54,628 bases of DNA from Tidjanibacter sp. GTDB lineage: Bacteria; Bacteroidota; Bacteroidia; Bacteroidales; Rikenellaceae. The translations under genes and the position numbers were made by a program. The stretch is taken from positions 1-54,628 of the forward strand of contig JAFPBB010000083.1 in the NCBI GenBank assembly GCA_017390585.1, in the 5' to 3' direction. Below, piece after piece: positions 52,572 through 54,628 of the stretch (position 1 is the stretch's first letter; each line of letters opens with the position of its first letter). The notes below the pieces were generated by a model. That model made no database searches. It was given only the letters and a program-made list of their open reading frames with translations, and was not told the DNA's origin.

Positions 52572-54628
52572 TTAGGCCCACTTAACCAGAGCGAAGTCCA
52601 TCCTGTGGGGGAGCTTGCTGTTCTTGGGGAACACCCTGAGGGCAGCGTCGTAGGAACCGGTGTGCTCCATCAGTGCGTCTACGGCGTAGACAACCTTGGA
52701 GCCATCCACTGCCACCACCTCGAGCTCCACCTTCTCGGCGATCTTCACATCCTGGCCGCTCTCAATCTGGCTGGCAAGGAGCAACTCAACGCCGATATCC
52801 TCGGGCTTCAGGCCGTCGATATCGAGGGTTGCCTCGAAGCGATATTTGCTACCCACAACCATTGTCTGCTTCGACATATCGGCCTGGCGGGTCTCGAGCA
52901 CCTTCACCTTATCCCAAGCGGCGCTCACCCTACGTTTCCAAGCGGCAATCTCGCGTGCCAAGAGGTAGTCGCTCTTAACGATCTCGCGGTGGCGCTCATA
53001 GAGGGGGTTGTAGAACCTCTCCTCATAGTCGGTGAGCATACGGTTGGTGGTGAACTCCGAAGCGATGTCGGCAATACAGCTCTTCATACTCTCAATCCAG
53101 CCGCGAGGCATACCGTTCTCATCGCGGTTGTAGTAGAGGGGCACGATCTCCTCCTCGATGGTGCGGTAGATCATCTCGGCGTCGAGCTCGTTCTGGTGGT
53201 TCTGGTCGGTGTAGGTGCGCTCCATAGGCAGCATCCAACCGGCGCCCTCCTTGTAGCCCTCAACCCACCAGCCGTCCAAGACGCTGAACTGCATAACGCC
53301 GTTCATCACAGCCTTCTCACCGCTGGTACCCGAAGCCTCCAGAGGACGGGTGGGGGTGTTCAGCCAGATGTCCACGCCCTGAACCATCTTCCTCGAGATG
53401 TCCATATCGTAGTTGGGCAGGAAGAGAATCTTACCCGCAAACTCGGGCATCTGCGACACAGCAACGATGCGTTTGATGAGGTCCTGACCGGGGATATCCT
53501 GGGGGTGGGCCTTACCTGCAAACACAAACTGCACGGGGCGCTCGGGGTTGTTGACCAGAGCCGAGAGGCGCTCGAGGTTGGTGAAGAGCAGGTGGGCACG
53601 TTTGTAGGTTGCAAACCTTCGTGCAAAACCGATGGTCAGCACATCGGGCTTGAAGTTCTCCTTCACGGCCACCATCTGGCGAGGCGACACCACGGGCGAC
53701 TTCGACTTGTCGCTCATAATCTTGCCAACGGCCTTATAGAGGCGCTGTTTGAGTGCCAAACGAGCCTCCCACAACTCTGCGTCGGGAATCTCTTTGGCCT
53801 TCTGCCAAGCGGGAATATCATACTGCTCCTTGCTGAAGCCCTCGGCAAAATATTTGGCGTAGAGCTTGCGGAGGATAGAGGAGGTCCAGGTGGGGAAGTG
53901 AACACCATTGGTCACATAGCCGATGTGCAACTCATCCTTGAAGTAGCCGGGCCACATACCGCCCAACACATCTTTGCTCACCTCGCCGTGGAGCCAGCTC
54001 ACACCGTTGACCTCCTGCGAGAGGTTGCAAGCCAGGAAGCTCATCGAGAACTTCTCGCTGGGATCGTTGGGTCTGGTCTTACCGAGGTTGATGAACTGCT
54101 CCCAGGTGATACCGAGCCTATCGGGATAGTGGCTCATATACTGGCGAATCATCTGCTCGGGGAAGGCGTCGTGGCCTGCAGGCACGGGAGTGTGGGTGGT
54201 GTAGAGCGACGAGGAACGCACAACCTCGAGTGCCTCGCTGAACGAGAGGTTCCTACCCTTCACATAGTTGTGGATGCGCTCCAGACCGATGAAGGCTGCG
54301 TGGCCCTCGTTGCAGTGGTAGATATCCGACTTGATGCCCAGGGCATTGAGTGCGCGGATACCGCCCACGCCCAGCAGCAACTCCTGCTTGAGACGGTTCT
54401 CCCAATCGCCACCATAGAGGTGGTGGGTGATGCTCCTATCCTCCTCGATGTTGAGCTCGTGGTCGGTATCGAGCAGGTAGAGGTCGGTGCGGCCCACCTC
54501 GCACTTCCAGATGCGGGCAGTGACCGTACGGCCGGGAAGAGCCACCTGCACCGAGCACCAGTTGCCGGTCTCGTCACGCGCAGGCGAGATGGGGAGTTTC
54601 AGGAAGTTCTGTGCCTCATAGGCAGCCT
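52572..54628 (-). CDS. glgP: Alpha-glucan (glycogen) phosphorylase, 5' end beyond the window
   Basis: The frame runs open to the last base of the window, so about 685 C-terminal residues are present and the start is missing. It is a GT35 phosphorylase of the shorter alpha-glucan-phosphorylase group, releasing glucose-1-phosphate from glycogen or maltodextrin. Visible motifs: YHCNEGHAAFIGLER, TTHTPVPAGHDAF, HIGYVTNGVHFPTW, FARRFATYKRAHLLF, VQFVFAGKAHPQD, and the PLP-site region LEASGTSGEKAVMNG with Lys. An apparent GTG start at 54551 is internal; the sequence upstream (LKLPISPARDETGNW) continues the protein. It precedes the debranching enzyme by 200 nt. Confidence 0.93.
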   Translation of the reverse strand, partial: AAYEAQNFLKLPISPARDETGNWCSVQVALPGRTVTARIWKCEVGRTDLYLLDTDHELNIEEDRSITHHLYGGDWENRLKQELLLGVGGIRALNALGIKSDIYHCNEGHAAFIGLERIHNYVKGRNLSFSEALEVVRSSSLYTTHTPVPAGHDAFPEQMIRQYMSHYPDRLGITWEQFINLGKTRPNDPSEKFSMSFLACNLSQEVNGVSWLHGEVSKDVLGGMWPGYFKDELHIGYVTNGVHFPTWTSSILRKLYAKYFAEGFSKEQYDIPAWQKAKEIPDAELWEARLALKQRLYKAVGKIMSDKSKSPVVSPRQMVAVKENFKPDVLTIGFARRFATYKRAHLLFTNLERLSALVNNPERPVQFVFAGKAHPQDIPGQDLIKRIVAVSQMPEFAGKILFLPNYDMDISRKMVQGVDIWLNTPTRPLEASGTSGEKAVMNGVMQFSVLDGWWVEGYKEGAGWMLPMERTYTDQNHQNELDAEMIYRTIEEEIVPLYYNRDENGMPRGWIESMKSCIADIASEFTTNRMLTDYEERFYNPLYERHREIVKSDYLLAREIAAWKRRVSAAWDKVKVLETRQADMSKQTMVVGSKYRFEATLDIDGLKPEDIGVELLLASQIESGQDVKIAEKVELEVVAVDGSKVVYAVDALMEHTGSYDAALRVFPKNSKLPHRMDFALVKWA

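Noticed and set aside
54551-54551. Treating the GTG at 54551 as the start of the phosphorylase
   Set aside because: The frame continues upstream to the window edge with phosphorylase-like sequence, and the family is about 850 aa long, so the gene is simply cut by the window.

Overview
The window looks like chromosomal DNA of a gut-type Bacteroidales bacterium. It has paired SusC/SusD genes, many lipoproteins with acidic residues after the lipobox cysteine, BACON and FISUMP domains, a three-subunit fumarate reductase, and promoters of the Bacteroidetes type (TTTG, 19-20 nt, TAnnTTTG). The DNA is GC-rich with mostly C-ending codons. A Rikenellaceae (Alistipes-like) source would fit, but nothing here proves the genus.

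Layout. 1-4.7 kb (minus): a CotH-kinase-like lipoprotein and a repeat-containing lipoprotein. 4.85-6.7 kb: a SusR-like membrane regulator with its own promoter and terminator. 6.8-19.8 kb (plus): a polysaccharide utilization locus made of GH3 beta-glucosidase, SusC, SusD, a small lipoprotein in the SGBP position, GH16 laminarinase, GH128 endo-beta-1,3-glucanase, a 49-aa peptide and a large repeat lipoprotein. The enzymes point to beta-1,3-glucan (laminarin or fungal/cereal glucan). SusD is broken by an in-frame TAG. 19.9-22.6 kb: a divergent pair, an exported glycerophosphodiesterase and a DUF4015-type glycoside-hydrolase-like lipoprotein.

22.6-26.8 kb: a TPP riboswitch with a terminator expression platform controls thiM, a fused thiE-tenA, thiL and thiD, a thiamine salvage and assembly operon. 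26.9-28.9 kb (minus): a DPP-IV-like S9 peptidase. 29.06-39.7 kb: one promoter and one terminator bracket a 10.5-kb operon of five surface lipoproteins (BACON, leucine-rich-like repeats, FISUMP, fimbrillin-like domains) and a second small peptide related to the one in the glucan locus.

39.8-47.6 kb is core metabolism: an adenine phosphoribosyltransferase-like gene, nagB, a thioredoxin-fold lipoprotein-like gene (minus), frdC-frdA-frdB and eno. 47.7-54.6 kb (minus) is an alpha-glucan/glycogen cluster: alpha-glucan phosphorylase (cut by the window end), debranching enzyme, GT4 glycogen-synthase-like transferase and GH57 amylase.

The most striking whole-window signal is that I could not find the tetranucleotide CATG anywhere on reading the full 54.6 kb, although about 213 copies would be expected from random equal-base sequence. 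Codons before ATG switch from C-ending to T-ending forms. The most interesting gene-level signals are the two related small peptides, each directly upstream of a large lipoprotein gene, the nonsense codon in SusD, the ThiE-TenA fusion, and a repeat module shared by the lipoproteins on both sides of the glucan locus.
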